A stretch of DNA of 35,862 bases from the NCBI GenBank assembly GCA_019415925.1, contig DXYG01000018.1:1-35862 (forward strand). Direction: 5' to 3'. Origin of the DNA: Clostridiales bacterium. Its GTDB lineage: Bacteria; Bacillota; Clostridia; Oscillospirales; Acutalibacteraceae. Positions 34,515 through 35,862 of this stretch are shown one piece after another. The notes under the pieces were generated by a model that saw only the letters and a program-made list of their open reading frames with translations, was not told the DNA's origin and ran no database searches. The first letter of the stretch is position 1; each line of letters opens with the position of its first letter. The translations under genes were made by a program, and so were the position numbers.

Positions 34515-35862
34515 TGGCGACTGTAACGTACATTCGTGAGTCAAAACAATCAATCAGTGCGATGAAAGGTGTAATTGATTACTGCTGTCATGATAAAAAA
34601 GTCTATGATGAGATTTCGAATCAAAGACTTGTAAGCGGAGTTAACTGTGACGGTGAAAATGCCTTTGCAGAATTTCTTGCAACAAAGAAATCGTATAAAA
34701 AGACGGACGGAATGAATTTCTATCAGTACGTTCAATCTTTCTCACCCGAAGAAAATATTACTCCGCACCAAGCTCATGAGATAGCTATAGAGTTTGCCGA
34801 GAAAGCGTGGACAGGATATGAAGTTTTAGTTGCAACACATTGTGATGCACAGCATATTCATTCTCACTTTGTAATCAACTCAGTCAGTTTTGAAAACGGT
34901 AAAAAACTTCGGCAGAATCCAAATACACTCAAATCATTACGAGCCTTGAGTGATGGGATTTGCAGACAATATAACCTTTCAACTCTTGAGCCTTACAACA
35001 AGGATGGTATGAAAATCTCAACAAGAGAATACCGCACCGCAGTCAAAGGTCAGAGTTGGAAATTTAAATTAATGAATGACATAGACAAAGCTATGAACAT
35101 AAGCGGAAGCAAGGAAGATTTCATAAACGCAATGTCAATTATGGGTTACTTCGTAATTTGGACAGACGACAGGAAATATATCACCTATCAATGTCCGAAC
35201 AAAATGAAGTGCAGAGATATTAAACTGCACAACGATAAATATTTGAAAGGAAGCATGGAAAATGAATTCAGATACAGGCAAGAACAATATTTTGGAAAGT
35301 CTCAAACAGAGGAACAGCAACTCACTGACAGCGATAGAGTTACTATCGGGAGAAACGAAAGTAATTTCGATTCCGTCACAGGTGAGAGAGGAAGAACTCA
35401 ATCTGTTGAGAACAGCAATAACATTTCAGCCGGAGCTGTACAATATGATTTCAAAAATCTCAACGGACGACCAGACGGTGGAGTATCTGGAGAGAATTCT
35501 GGAAATCAACAAAGACAATATGGAATCAATCTCACAGAATTGTCAGACGGAGATGAAGAAAGTTTCGCAACAGGCTCTGAAAGAAATCAGGACGGTGCAA
35601 ACGCAGATGACCGAGTCTATCCAACAGGCTGGGAAGAGTCAAGAAGAATTTTTGAACAATACCTTGCAACAAGGTCAGGAGTTGGAATCGGCAATAGCGT
35701 CACAGGTGAAGAAGTCAACTATGCTGACAACCTTAAAATGGATAGCAATAACCATACTGTCCTCGGCGGTGTCAACTCTCTTGCTGAATCACTTTCTCGG
35801 ATGATTTATGATGAATCGGAAGATGAAGAAGAACGCAGAAAAAGAATTGTAGCCGAGCAAAA
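34514..35862 (+). CDS. mobA: MOBP-type relaxase (MobA), 3' end beyond window
   Basis: The frame is open from ATG 34514 to the window end, 449 codons, with no stop. It is a relaxase/mobilization nuclease (PF03432 type). Motif I lies near residues 19-26 (KGVIDYCC, with Y23 the likely nicking tyrosine). The metal-binding histidine motif is TH-CDAQHIHSHFVINSVSF near 112-131. After about residue 250 the protein becomes Asn/Gly/Glu-rich and low in complexity. That part coincides with a nested gene in another frame, which may explain its odd composition. AGGAAAAG lies upstream. The relaxase nicks oriT and pilots the strand during conjugative mobilization by a helper element. Confidence 0.92.
   Translation, partial: MATVTYIRESKQSISAMKGVIDYCCHDKKVYDEISNQRLVSGVNCDGENAFAEFLATKKSYKKTDGMNFYQYVQSFSPEENITPHQAHEIAIEFAEKAWTGYEVLVATHCDAQHIHSHFVINSVSFENGKKLRQNPNTLKSLRALSDGICRQYNLSTLEPYNKDGMKISTREYRTAVKGQSWKFKLMNDIDKAMNISGSKEDFINAMSIMGYFVIWTDDRKYITYQCPNKMKCRDIKLHNDKYLKGSMENEFRYRQEQYFGKSQTEEQQLTDSDRVTIGRNESNFDSVTGERGRTQSVENSNNISAGAVQYDFKNLNGRPDGGVSGENSGNQQRQYGINLTELSDGDEESFATGSERNQDGANADDRVYPTGWEESRRIFEQYLATRSGVGIGNSVTGEEVNYADNLKMDSNNHTVLGGVNSLAESLSRMIYDESEDEEERRKRIVAEQ
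35262..35804 (+). CDS. Nested coiled-coil membrane protein inside mobA (MobB-like)
   Basis: This 180-residue frame lies wholly within the relaxase gene in another + strand frame. It has an ATG with AAAGGA at 9-base spacing. Residues about 25-85 are mixed, about 85-150 form a strong predicted coiled coil (VSQQALKEIRTVQTQMTESI and onward), and the last 28 residues are one membrane span (MLTTLKWIAITILSSAVSTL). Such ordered architecture is unlikely in a chance frame. RSF1010 mobB is nested out of frame in mobA and encodes a membrane-associated mobilization factor, so a similar role is likely (inference). Sequence homology to MobB is not claimed. Confidence 0.7.
   Translation: MNSDTGKNNILESLKQRNSNSLTAIELLSGETKVISIPSQVREEELNLLRTAITFQPELYNMISKISTDDQTVEYLERILEINKDNMESISQNCQTEMKKVSQQALKEIRTVQTQMTESIQQAGKSQEEFLNNTLQQGQELESAIASQVKKSTMLTTLKWIAITILSSAVSTLLLNHFLG

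Overview
The window is AT-rich, with strong GGAGG-type ribosome binding sites, several TTG starts and a Gram-positive style Tad pilus locus that has no secretin or other outer-membrane genes. This points to a low-GC Firmicute, most likely a Clostridia gut bacterium related to Ruminococcus/Oscillospiraceae. That placement is inferred from gene content only. Nearly every gene is on the + strand.

Layout. (1) 1-1431: a complete Tn916-type tyrosine integrase flanked by an imperfect 19-bp direct repeat, then a non-coding stretch with a hairpin. (2) 1432-12236: a Tad/Flp pilus locus in the order TadZ-like, TadA ATPase, TadB, TadC, Flp1-like pilin, a 12-bp hairpin, TadV prepilin peptidase, a WG-repeat protein, a DUF3592-like protein, a TadE-like pseudopilin, a large DUF5702/TadG-like protein and a second TadE-like pseudopilin. 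(3) 12252-17395: a Ser/Thr phospho-signalling cassette of FHA protein, PP2C phosphatase, transmembrane Ser/Thr kinase, a membrane protein with four T-x-V-L motifs, and a small membrane protein. (4) 17388-26216: one 8.8-kb gene for a 2942-residue secreted, membrane-anchored Ig-like repeat protein, followed by a hairpin. Genes 1432-26216 are tightly packed or overlapping and could be one long operon.

(5) 26279-31481: a small membrane protein, a macro-domain ADP-ribose hydrolase, a SIMPL-domain protein, and a 1162-residue five-module fusion: PARG-type ADP-ribose glycohydrolase, SGNH hydrolase, FHA-like domain, SseB-like domain, Ser/Thr kinase. The fusion kinase is paralogous in its motifs to the pilus-locus kinase. 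I consider this the most novel item in the window. (6) 31482-35862: a decayed small gene and the start of a mobilizable element. It carries a minus-strand DUF6076-like gene, a divergent control region with paired palindromes, a RepA-type ATPase, a GC-rich hairpin-filled oriT-like region, mobC (apparently starting at ATA) and a MOBP relaxase gene cut by the window end. The relaxase gene contains a nested, out-of-frame gene for a coiled-coil membrane protein, an arrangement like mobB inside mobA of RSF1010.

Working model (inference): regions 2-4 build and phospho-regulate a surface pilus and a giant adhesin. Region 5 links ADP-ribose hydrolysis to the same kind of FHA/kinase signalling. The two ends are mobility modules, either of two different elements or of one element carrying the whole block. 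No tRNA, rRNA, CRISPR array or insertion sequence was seen.
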